A stretch of 64,000 bases of DNA from Nissolia schottii (taxonomy: Eukaryota; Streptophyta; Magnoliopsida; Fabales; Fabaceae), in NCBI GenBank assembly GCA_003254905.1, contig QANU01020707.1, positions 1 through 64,000 on the forward strand. Direction: 5' to 3'. Within the stretch, counting starts at the first letter, position 1; every line of letters begins with the position of its first letter. The translations under genes were made by a program, and so were the position numbers. Below are positions 12,301 through 22,004 of the stretch, in pieces. Under the pieces are notes generated by a model. It was not told the DNA's origin, made no database searches, and worked only from the letters and a program-made list of their open reading frames with translations.

Positions 12301-13035
12301 TTCAGTTGAGCTCGCATCATCTTTATAGTACAACATACACCCCGCTTGACAACATTCATTCTTTAAGGACTGCAGGCCAAGTTTGGAGAATATTTTCTTG
12401 GCTTCGTAGAAGTTCGCCGACATATCATTATTCGATGGTGTTAGCTCTTGGATAAACGAAAGCCACTGGTCAAATGATCTCTCTGCTTGGTTGCGTTCCG
12501 ATTTCATAGTCAGCATCCGCACCGCACATGACAACCTTGAATGTACAGATCCTTCCCAGAGTGGAGTATTTGCTTCTTCAAGTAAACCATAAAAGTGCTT
12601 AGCGTCCGGATTAGGTTCTTCATCATGTATGGTGTCAGCAAATGCATCGTTAACCATTTCATGAAATCTAACACTACCCTCATTATCCGGCCCTACTGGT
12701 ACATCATATTCAGCATACTGTGTGTGACTCATGCTGGCTCCACCGTTATGCCGTCTACTAAACTCATTGACCCTGTTGGCATCCACTTCTCCGTGGTCGG
12801 TCCATATCCAGTAATGCGGCTCAAACCCATTCTTATACAGATGCAACTTAACCCATTCAACATCCAGATATCGGCAACGCTTGCACAAGGAACACGGGCA
12901 ACGTATATTTTCAAAGCCCAACAATGTTGTAGCGGTCATACAAAAGTAGTCGACGCCCTCAAAGTATTCTTGTTTTATCACCCTTCGGTTCTCAAGATAT
13001 CTATGGTACATCCAGTGTCTGACCGTGGGAATCAT
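9386..13035 (-). pseudogene. TNP2-type CACTA transposase, three in-frame stops
   Basis: Three exons with GT-AG introns fit: 13035-10445, 10354-10288 and 10195-9386, 1156 codons in all. The N-terminal transposase-associated domain (from RHWMYHRYLENR, with CPCSLCKRC) is at about residues 5-80. The Transposase_21/tnp2 core runs from about 310 to 560, including GWSTAERLACSVCMED and SWFDCHRVFL. A DUF4218-like segment (LPIEFRELPKNVLKPLCEL) is near 680, and a DUF4216-like segment (FDFYGVLQKILVLEY) near 935-985. The tail is very acidic. TGA codons interrupt the frame at 12148-12150, 12043-12045 and 9884-9886. The frame is otherwise open on both sides of each, so these are point nonsense changes, not frameshifts. 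In the active family this protein cuts and joins element ends. Homologous start sequence in the second CACTA supports the chosen ATG. Confidence 0.9.
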
Positions 13036-14035
13036 TTTTTCAAGTATCCTACGTGCATATTACAAAATAATTCAATTAAATGCAAAACAATTAGGTATTC
13101 CACACGTATATTTCCTAAACCGTTCTAAAGCATATGCCCTCCAATCTCCGTAAACAACACATATTCACCGTTGCCAACACATCAAGTCAAACAATGTCGG
13201 AAAGTCACGCTAAGCGTTGCTTCCCCCAATCCAACCGTACAACTCCATTCCTACAAACCTATCCTGTTAAAGTAAGTCTCTATCCTAACACATCAGGTTC
13301 AAGGCATACCTAATTGCAGTTGGAATGATGCACACGTTTACAGAGTCGTCTTTGTCGATGATGATTCCTACTTCATTGTAACATCTCAGACCGCTGCGCA
13401 CCCATCCTTGGCATAAATCAATAACAATTAGTTAAACAATCATACACATTGATCCAGTGCAAGCACACTGTGATACTACTTACACCCACATTGCGACTAA
13501 ATTAACCTATAGTCAAGTTACTTTCACCCACATATATACTAAAATAAGTCATCATCAATAACATTATGTTAGGATACTTACACCCACATCTTTACTAAAA
13601 TAAGCCAACATCAACAGCTACTTACACACAGATTAAAGTTGTTCATACCTCTACTTACACACACATTAAAGCATTAGAGTCATCAAAGGGAGATTAATAT
13701 ATGTTGCATGAAGTGCCTACACAATGATTGAGTCATCAAATAAGCTCCTTACTGGCAAACACTGAAGCCTTCAAATTAAGCAAAGAAGCACATGCATACA
13801 TTTATTATCAGCAAAGACAACATTCATAAACATTACCCTCAATCACAAAGCAAAGTGTACCTATATTGTTTTACCTCTAACAATTAAAAGTGGTGTATGA
13901 GTTGTGGAGCACGGTGGTGGAACGGCGGTGGCCGCCCCTGGATCAGAGCTGAGCTTTGGTTGTGGGGGTGGGTGGAAGAGAAGAGAAGTATGGAAGAGAG
14001 AATACAATGGTCTTCGGTGGTGAAGGGGAAGGAAG
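13036..14035 (-). promoter_or_regulatory. Leader and promoter region of the CACTA transposase
   Basis: This non-coding stretch lies upstream of the transposase ATG. It has repeats of CTTACACCCACAT (13490-13660) and a short GC-rich block with GGTGGTGG words (13905-13960). The part at 13130-13320 is closely matched at 53375-53560 in the second CACTA, so it is conserved family sequence. No core promoter can be named with confidence. Confidence 0.45.
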
Positions 14036-14039
14036 TGTT

Positions 14040-14412
14040 CCTCATTATCGGGCACTGTTACCGTCAGCAAACTCCGACAGTAACTAAGACAACGAAACGC
14101 TTCGTTTCATTAAACATGTTACCGTTGGATTTTACCGTTTGCAGAAAGAGAAACACTGACAGTAATGAAAAAATGGCGGCAAAATTTAGAGCCAAAACAA
14201 AATAATTGGATTCCGCTTATAATCCGACGGTAATTGGGACAACGCCGATGCTAAATTCATCATTAGTTTTCCGTCAGACTGAATGTCCGACGCTAAATTC
14301 ATCATGACCTTACCGTCCTGCAAGGTGCCAATTACCGTCGGCGTTTTGGCCACTCCATTTACCGTCAGGTGTCATCCATTTCCGACGGTAATAGTCAAAT
14401 GTTGTTTTACCA
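14040..14412. repeat. Internal terminus-like subterminal array
   Basis: Copies of TTACCGTC and CCGACGGTAA recur here in the middle of the CACTA. The array ends in GGTAATAGTCAAATGTTG (14388-14405), which resembles the true right end GGAAATAGTCAAATTTCTTG but has lost the CACTA terminus. In the second CACTA, the corresponding array next to the transposase leader is the real right end of the element. Confidence 0.7.
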
Positions 14413-14963
14413 TACCTTTTAATCATTCTTCTATATAATTGTGTTTTTCCTGGACACGTTCATGATAAATAAGCATTCTCTTCTTGTTTCTTGTTACGAT
14501 CATCTTTTTTCCACATCCGAGCATATACATTTTAGCTAGAAGGTGGGAAAAATATTTTCCAATTTAGAACTAATTTTGATCATATTCCAATGCAATTATT
14601 CTCTTCAGAATTCCAATAGAAAATCTATTGTAAAATACAAGCCCAGATCTAATTATATCCATATGAATCGATTCATATAAAAGGGTATATGTCTATTTCA
14701 TCATCACTTTTCAAAAATCATATTTCTTGAAAATATATTGTATGAAAAGCACCAGCATCCTAAACCGTTAGGCTTACTCCCCATTAATATATAGACAACG
14801 AAACATTGACATTGACATATTCACGTCACCGAATCAAGCGTGCTTTCTACACATAAATAATTTGACCACGAATATATTTTAACGCACTTGTATATAATAC
14901 TAATATGTCAATATAATAAAAACATGTTCACAAAGACAAAAAAAAAACAATTTAAATACAACT
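14413..14963. other. AT-rich CACTA interior
   Basis: No coding sequence is seen between the internal array and the stop codon of the second CACTA gene. It should contain that gene's 3' untranslated region. Confidence 0.4.
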
Positions 14964-16759
14964 TCAATCTCCCAAATTGGCCGGCGGCATATCTTCATTA
15001 TTATCCTCCTCCGAGGACGATGAGAACTCTAACGAGCCGGCGTCGTTGGACCTGTCCGGGTTACTGGGGCCTCTACCCATTTTTTGAATCATCCAGCCAT
15101 ACATTTTTTTCATTCGGTCCTTCTGCTTCTTTAATGTATCCTGGGTCTTTTTAACTCGGCTATGAAGCTTGGCTTTGGCCTCAGCGTGCTTTCTCTCTGC
15201 GTCGACCATCTGCGTCGCCTGCTGTGTCAGTTCCTCGTTCAGCTTGTACACCGTCTCGCGGAGTGCGTCAGCCTCCGACTGAGTGTTCGATGTCGCCGAA
15301 CCAGACGGACGTCGACTGCCCCTGGTGGCCACAGTCAACGTTGTGCCACGGCCGTAAACCCGGTTACGGTTCCGGTCGCCCGAAACCGTTAGCCACACCT
15401 CCTCCTCATCGATCGGAGTCGGCACTGTCCCAGGGGTTCCGACTAGGACTGCTGGGTCTGCGCCTCCCGAAGAGCATCCTCAAATGCCGCCTGCGTTTGC
15501 CATTGATGACATTTGAACCAAGTTAATCAAATTGCAGGTATATAAATCAAAGAGCTAATTTAAAACAATCGTGAACCACTCACCGTAGTTTGCTATGAAC
15601 GTGTGTCCACCCACTTTGTCTTATCGGCCTTAAGCATGTGGGTTTCTCGGAATAGCTCTGACTCGGTAGGCGGCCGCCCGAGAGTTCTCCCCTGCATGAA
15701 CCAAATAAAATAGTCAACTTAAACAACCAACCTTAGTACTCGTCCAACAATAACAATCTTAAAGAAGCATTAGTTATTACCAGTCGCACTCGCGTGTCGC
15801 ATTGGGTGGCGGATCCTAGCGTGTGGACGTTCCCGCCCCTTCCTGCAGTCAGTGCACGCTTCGACGCTGCCGACTTCGTCTTAAAGTCGTCGGACTGCCA
15901 GTAGGCCTTCAAGGACGCCAACTGGTCTGCAGTCATCCAATCGGGCTCCCGGGTCTTCCCCTCCTTGATATTCCGATAGAGCTGCTGGAGACGTCGGCCT
16001 GCTCGATAGTGGAAAACCCTTTACAAGGCCTCCACATCAGCCTCATCATACACAAAGTGATCCTAACAATTAATGAAACACAAATTAACAATCGGCTAAA
16101 TTCAGCACTAAACAACATCGAATTAATAAGGTCATTTATCACCTTGAAGATGTCCCATAAGCGGGCTTTCTCCTCCTCGCTGTAGGCCTGATAGTTCTTG
16201 GCGGCACGAGTATAACACTTTTTGACGACCTCCGTCGCATACCTCTTCGCGACGGCGTGATTTATAAACCTATACACACCAAATATATACAAAATTCGTA
16301 TTTCCATTAATAAAATATAACAGTATGATTATTATACCAAGATCAGGAATTACTCAAGAAACAAATGAACACATTAAAGACATACCCGCTAAAAGTATGG
16401 TCAACCTGTAGGCGGGGCTTTGACTCATCTGATTGTGACGTCTCGGCATTCACATCAGATTGCGCCTCAGGCTTCGGGGTCTCATCAGCGACTGCAGGAG
16501 TGCTATCTGGCGGCTGACCATATCCAGCAAGTGGAGGGGAATAATCAGTGGTCAATGGAGTGTCAGAAAATACCCCAAACCTGTCCTGATTAGACCCCCC
16601 AACTGCGGCTGCACCAAACCAGGGGTGGGTATGAACCCATCCCCAACCGGAGGTCCATCCGCCTCTTCGTCCACCCATCCTGCCTCCCCTCCCCCGTCGC
16701 CCCCCGGCTCGTACGGGGTAGTACGCAGGCATTTTACCCTTCCTTTTGTCGCCAGCCAT
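14964..16759 (-). pseudogene. Ptta/En/Spm-type second CACTA gene, broken
   Basis: Five exons with GT-AG introns fit: 16759-16386, 16269-16143, 16062-15781, 15691-15584 and 15490-14964. Exon 1 encodes an Arg/Gly-rich start (MAGDKRKGKMPAYYPVRAGG) and a Pro/acid-rich linker. Exons 2-4 encode the plant transposase (Ptta/En/Spm) domain with YRNIKEGKTREPDWM and LGRPPTESELFRETH. Exon 5 encodes PIDEEEVWLTVSG, then a coiled-coil-like, charged tail. Breaks seen: TAA at 16021-16023, TAG at 15593-15595, and a net one-base shift in exon 5 between about 15440 and 15480. In the family this smaller protein is thought to bind subterminal repeats or assist the TNP2-type transposase; here it cannot be made as read. 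Confidence 0.8.
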
Positions 16760-17139
16760 CAGTGCACGCTATCTGTGTAAGTACTACACACAAAAAATGG
16801 CATCAGACAGAAATGCAAAATATGGCGGGATATTATGAAAAAAACAACGGAAAAATACATCACAACGAAGCTACAAGAGAATTTAATTCATATATGTAAA
16901 AGACATTGCCCAAACAAATCAATTAAAATAATAACAAGAAGTATACAAGCGACACTAATATTAATTATTTGCAATATTTAAATATTTGGTTTTTCACTTT
17001 AAATACAAGCAAAATCGACATATACATCTTGTATATAAGAGATTATAATTTAAGTGAATAATATACATGATTTAATAACTAATAAAGAAATAAAATTTGA
17101 CAAATATTAATGCAATAAAATAATTCAAACAATTCGCTT
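16760..17139. other. AT-rich CACTA interior
   Basis: This lies just upstream of the second CACTA gene and probably holds part of its leader or an upstream intron. No distinct motif is supported. Confidence 0.4.
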
Positions 17140-18500
17140 CTTAAAATATAACAGCATTTACTTATCTAAACCCCAAAAAACTTTTTCACCTTTATATAAT
17201 TTTACGGGCCAATTCTTAATTTTCATTGGACATGTAAATAATTTATTAATTATATAAGAACGAAGACAATAATACAAATAAAGATCACACATTTTTCTGA
17301 CAACTAAAACAATACCTATTCGGCATGCATGCATTGTTCTTTATTATTTTGCTATCATCAAAATTGACATTTATAGAATTTTACGTGCCAATTCTCACTT
17401 TTCGTAGGATATGTAAATAATTTATTAATTAGCGTAGACAGAAAATTAGAGAAAAATAAAATAGTACAAATAAAGCACACACCTTTTTCTGACAACTCAG
17501 AAAATACCTACTCGACATGCATGCATTATTGTTCTTTATTATTTTGCTATAATCAAAATTGACATTTATATAATTTTACAGGCCAATTCTTAATTTTCAC
17601 AGGATATGTAAATAATTTATTAATTATATAAGAACGAAAATCTGAGAAAAAAGACAATGATACAAATAAAGATCACACATTCTTCTGACAACTAAAACAA
17701 TACCTATTCGGCAAATGCATGCATTGTTCTTAATTATTTTGCTATCATCAAAATTGGCATTTATAGAATTTTATGTGCCAATTCTCACTTTTCGTAGGAT
17801 ATGTAAATAATTTATTAATTAGTGTAGACAGAAAATTAGAGGAAAATAAAATAGTACAAATAAAACTCACACATTTTTCTGACACCTAAGAAAATACCTA
17901 CTCGACATGCATGCATTGTTCTTTATTATTTTGCTATAATCAAAATTGACATTTATATAATTTTACGGGCCAATTCTTAATTTTCACAGGATATGTAAAT
18001 AATTTATTAATTATATAAGAACGAAAATCTGAGAAAAAAGACAATGATACAAATAAAGATCACACATTCTTCTAACAACTAAAACAATACCTATTCGGCA
18101 AATGCATGCATTGTTCTTAATTATTTTGCTATCATCAAAATTGACATTTATAGAATTTTATGTGCCAATTCTCACTTTTCGTAGGATATGTAAATAATTT
18201 ATTAATTAGCGTAGACAGAAAATTAGAGGAAAATAAAATAGTACAAATAAAACTCACACATTTTTCTGACACCTAAGAAAATACCTACTCGACATGCATG
18301 CATTGTTCTTTATTATTTTGCTATAATCAAAATTGACAGTTATATAATTTTACGAGCCAATTCTTAATTTTCATTGGATATTTAAATAATTTATTAATTA
18401 TATAAGAACGAAAATCTGAGAAAAAAGACAATGATACAAATAAAGATCACACATTTTTCTGACAACTAAAACAATCCCTATTCGAGTTGTCCTAACCTAT
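17140..18500. repeat. Satellite-like array, 193-bp units in A-B dimers
   Basis: About seven units of 193-196 bp follow head to tail; a marker word starts near 17298, 17491, 17687, 17880, 18074, 18267 and 18460. Units alternate between two types. One has AACTAAAACAATACCTATTC and TTAATTATATAAGAACGAA. The other has ACCTAAGAAAATACCTACTC and TTAATTAGYGTAGACAGAA. The period of near-identity is therefore about 387 bp. The array lies wholly inside the CACTA. Confidence 0.92.
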
Positions 18501-19424
18501 GCGTTTTAAACATCCTGTAATCAAAAAATACAGCTTCATTGTCTGACCAAGCTAGCATAAATTTAGTGTTATTACGACGGCAAATTAATTTGCCCTCTGT
18601 TCAATTAATAACATTTCTTTCAGTTGTTCTAACCTTTAAGTTTTACAAACAAACATAGCCAGAAAATTTATACAGCCATACAGTATACTACATACACATC
18701 GATCCAACAATATATATCACATACAGCCATACAAACAACATAGTGCACCATCATGCTAAACAAACAACAACATAATAATGACTATTTGTTATGCTTCGGT
18801 TCGTGCACAGTGACAATGACACATAACGACAAATAATACACACAAATGTTTTACAGGGCAGATTAAACCATCCACGATTCAGCCACGGGTTCAAATTTAA
18901 AAGCGCACATAAATCGGAAGAAATAGGCCTTTTTACCTGGGAGAAAGGCTGGTGGTTTCTAGTGGTGGCAGGCAGTTGCTCGGCACCGGGTTCGCTTGCG
19001 GCGGTGATGGTGGCCACGGGTTCCGAAACGTCCACAGGGTCCGACGCCGAAAAGGGGGACCTTGGTGGTGGGTGGTGGCAGGCAGCAGTGGTGGCATCGG
19101 CTTCGGTGGTGGCGGTGATGGTGGGCACGGGTTCCGAGCGGGGGCGGAGACAGAGAGACAGAGCGCGACAGAGGCGCGGAGCACCGGAGGGAGAGGATGA
19201 GGAGCAGGCCAGAGCAGCGGAGAGAACGAGGAGGAGCGGCCGAAGGGGGAGAGGGAGAGAGTGAGAGTGAGTGATGGTGGGAGAGAAAAGAGATGGATGC
19301 GAGTGCCAAGGGGGGTTCTGCGCGGCCGAAGGGGGAAAGGGAGAGAACGAGAGTGAGTGACGGTAGGAGAAAGAGGAGATGGATGCGAGTGATGAGGGGG
19401 TTCTGCGCTGCGGGGTTCATTATA
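18501..19424. other. CACTA interior with a GC-rich block
   Basis: AT-rich sequence gives way at 18950-19420 to a GC-rich, GGTGG/GAGAGG-rich block with overlapping open frames on both strands. These frames are low complexity and not a convincing protein. Within it, GAGATGGATGCGAGTG and surrounding sequence occur twice (near 19290 and 19378), a short tandem duplication. The block could be the leader or promoter of the second CACTA gene. Confidence 0.45.
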
Positions 19425-20106
19425 GTTTATATTTTACCGTCGGATTCCACCGACAGTAAATAACTGCAATAAATATGGTAACCGTTGCATGACAGCGTCG
19501 TTCTATTACTCGAGGTGTTACTGTCGTACTACCATAAACCGACGGTAAGGACTCCAAATATAGGTGCCATTTCATTCCTGTGCGTGTTACCGTCGTGATA
19601 ATCTGACGGTAATTGTCCAGTTGAAGGGTCGTTTAACTCCCGCACACTTTAACAGTGTCGTTTTATTTATCGAAGCATATATCGTCAGTATGTGTCCGAC
19701 GGTATGTTTGAGAGGAATGACGTTTTAATACTCGCATCATTTACCGGCGGTTTGTCACAACGGTAATACACCACGTCAGCAAATACTTCCTATTAAAATA
19801 TACTTTTTTTTTATAAAGATGGTGGTGGGTCCGAGACAATTTCCGTCTGTCAAAACCGCCAGTAATTGTATCGTCATTACAGTCTGAAGGGTAACCGACG
19901 GTATTTTTGTTCCCGCCTTATCCCGCGCAATGTTACCGTCGTTTTTACCGTCGACTTATTAAATCAGACGGTAATCCATTGGCGCGGAACCCGCTTTATT
20001 TTCCATGTTCGCTTAGCGTCAGGTACTGTGATTTTCCGACGAAAATACCGTCGGGAATCATCCGACGGTAATGTATAGGACGGAAATAGTCAAATTTCTT
20101 GTAGTG
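19425..20106. repeat. CACTA right terminus and subterminal repeats
   Basis: Numerous direct and inverted TTACCGTCGG-type words lead to the terminal repeat ending TTTCTTGTAGTG at 20106. This mirrors the left array. Confidence 0.85.
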
Positions 20107-20209
20107 TAAAGAATAAGAAAAAAATGAGAAAAACCACATATTAAAGGGAGTAGATTGTACAAAAGTTGGCAGATTTTGGGTTGTACACGAAACATTTCTC
20201 AATAATAAA

Positions 20210-20640
20210 TGTCACATTTTCTCTCTTGTTCCCCCACCTACTCTCTTATAAACAAACATTACTGCACAAATAATCGAACATTGCAACACTAAAAAATAAA
20301 CGTTACAAAACTTATAAACAAACATTACACTAAACGTGAACAAGCGTTACATCACACAAAAATGAATTCGTAAACAAACATTACTTCACTTATACACAAA
20401 CATTATATCACACATAAACAAATGTGTCACCACACTAGAATATTACGCTACAAAGAAATCAACATACAACATTTAAAAACAAACATTAGAATACTCGTAA
20501 ACAAATATTATAAAACTCATAAATAAACATTACATTACACTTAATCGAATAAATAAATAAATTTTATAACACTCATAGAACAAATATTACAACACACATA
20601 AACAAACTTTACACCATACCAAAACATTACAAAACATAGA
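20210..20640. repeat. AAACAAACATTAC-type repeat, right part
   Basis: Irregular copies of AAACAAACATTACA and ACTCATAAACAAAC recur about every 20-30 bases. It continues the repeat at 7490-7783, from which it is separated by the MITE/CACTA nest. No reading frame is seen. Confidence 0.6.
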
Positions 20641-20895
20641 GAACAACTTAGATCAGGGAAGAATGTCCTCGTTCATGCTCTTTGTAATAGCAAAAAAGGA
20701 CACAAAAATGGAAAATTTGAAGAAAAAAAGCAAGAAACAAAAAAAATGAACAAGAAAAAAGAAACAGAGAATATGATTGTGGATTATTGAGATGTGTGAA
20801 TGTATATTTATTATATAAGTATGTCAAGGTATTTTTAGGATGCTTTGTTTGTGCCCCAAAGTTTATTGTATGGTTGATGTTTTGCAAAAAAAAAA

Positions 20896-21671
20896 TGGGT
20901 CGATTTCATTCCTTGGAAGAAATATTGGTATAACAGCAGTTTCCACTCTGCTGCCCAAAGCACTCCGTTTCAGCTGGTCTATGGTCAGCCTCCTCCCACT
21001 ATCACGAGGTTCATTCCTGGGGAAACCTTAGTAGAAGCAGTGGCTCAAGATCTATTGACTAGGGATGAGGCATTGAAGCAATTGAAGCATCACCTAGAGA
21101 GGGCACAAAACCTTATGGTCCGTTACGCTAATGTTCATCGTCGTCCTCATAACATTAAAGTAGGAGATTGGGTTTATCTGCAAATTCGACCGCATCGCCA
21201 AGGTTCTATGCCTTCCCGGCTGCATCCTAAATTAGCTGCCAGATTTTATGGTCCTTATTTGGTATCTCGCCAAATTTGGTCTGTAGCTTTCCAGCTTCAG
21301 CTTCCTCCTGAAGCCCGTATACATCCAGTTTTCCATGTGTCCCAACTGAAGAAGGCTATCGGCAATCATCAGTGTAGGCTGAGTTACCCCCGAATTTGGA
21401 ATATGATGCTGAATTATATGTTCCCACTCAAACTTTGAGGTTGCGAGAAGTGCAGGGACCAGATGGCGTGGAGCGTCCGATTCTGATTCAATGGCATGGC
21501 AAAACCGTGGATGAGACAACTTGGGAGGACCTAATTGTGATTCAGGAGCAGTTTCCCAAATTCAACCTTGAGGTCAAGGTTCAGGCTTTGGAGGGGAATA
21601 TTGCTAGGATAAAAGATAAGTCCTCAATATGGAAAGTTTATAGTAGGAAGAATAAGAAAACAACTAGTTAG
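20896..21671 (+). pseudogene. Ty3/gypsy chromovirus integrase end and chromodomain
   Basis: The frame opens with WVDFIPWKKYWYNSSFHSA and TPFQLVYGQPP, the C-terminal part of a plant chromovirus integrase. It continues through GDWVYLQIRPHRQ and ends the conserved part with IHPVFHVSQLKKAIG. Near 21375 the frame shifts by one base. The next frame reads ELPPNLEYDAELYVPTQTL and then a chromodomain (ILIQWHGKTVDETTWEDL), stopping at 21671. Reverse transcriptase and protease are absent, so this is a 5'-truncated relic. The left edge follows a run of ten A residues. Confidence 0.85.
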
Positions 21672-21960
21672 TTTATCTATTTTATCTTTATTAGTTAGTT
21701 TATCTATTTTATCTTTATTAGTTTATCTTTAATTATTAGCATTTATCTAGTTATTATCTTAGGAGTAAAATTAGGAATAAAAACTATTATAAATAGGAGC
21801 ATCCTCCTTAGGTTAGGGTGTGGATTTATTATTGAGTTAGCGAGGGAACCAGCCTTTGAAGAGGAACCAGCCTCTTGATTTTATTCAATAATATCCAGTT
21901 TTACTTATTAAATCCTTTTAATTCGTTCTTGCTTGTTGGGTCCTAAAAATGACCAAACAG
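21672..21960 (+). repeat. Probable 3' LTR part of the chromovirus relic
   Basis: Directly after the chromodomain stop is AT-rich repeated TTTATCTATTTTATC sequence. It is followed by TATAAATAGGAGC (a TATA box, about 21788) and TTCAATAATATCC (polyA-like). That order fits an LTR, but no second LTR or exact ends were found. Confidence 0.4.
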
Positions 21961-22004
21961 ATGTGGTGTGAAGCTGAATAAGTGGGTGTTGCTGGAGTAG
22001 CCAA

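Larger units (their letters stand above)
8366..20106 (-). mobile_element. CACTA (En/Spm) transposon, 11,741 bp
   Basis: The left terminus CACTACTAGAAATTTGACTA and the inverted right terminus CACTACAAGAAATTTGACTA differ at one of 20 positions. TAA at 8363-8365 and 20107-20109 is the 3-bp target duplication. Subterminal arrays of TTACCGTCGG and its inverse, typical binding repeats of this superfamily, lie at 8390-8860 and 19425-20100, with a third array inside at 14040-14412. Two minus-strand genes fill it: a TNP2-type transposase (9386-13035) and a Ptta/En/Spm-type gene (14964-16759). Both carry stops, so the element is structurally intact but not autonomous as read. The unoccupied form of its target is visible in the related repeat near 56.82 kb. 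Confidence 0.93.
7793..20200. mobile_element. Mutator-like MITE, split by the CACTA element
   Basis: The 9-bp sequence AATAATAAA occurs directly before 7793 and directly after 20200, a target duplication of Mutator length. The left end GAGTAATGCTCCCAACCCAT and the inverted right end GAGAAATGTTTCGTGTACAA are imperfect inverted repeats. Removing the CACTA (8366-20106) and one TAA copy leaves a 664-bp element. Its left half carries several copies of ATGCACAAACTTTTGA, and it has no coding capacity. Related copies lie at 29578-30464 (inverted) and 56314-56912. Assignment to Mutator rests only on the duplication length and is tentative. Confidence 0.65.

Noticed and set aside
12595..13128. 177-codon plus-strand open frame across the transposase 5' end
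   Set aside because: It is antisense to the clear TNP2 N-terminal domain, which has conserved motifs and a matching copy at 53.2 kb. The plus frame has no recognisable domain.
17140..18500. Regular repeats considered as a CRISPR array
   Set aside because: The units are 193 bp and continuous with no spacer structure, the repeats are inside a plant transposon, and no cas genes are present.
18751..19420. Several overlapping frames of 80-150 codons on both strands
   Set aside because: They arise from GC-rich, low-complexity GGTGG/GAGAGG sequence with few stops in any frame. No protein features are consistent in one frame.
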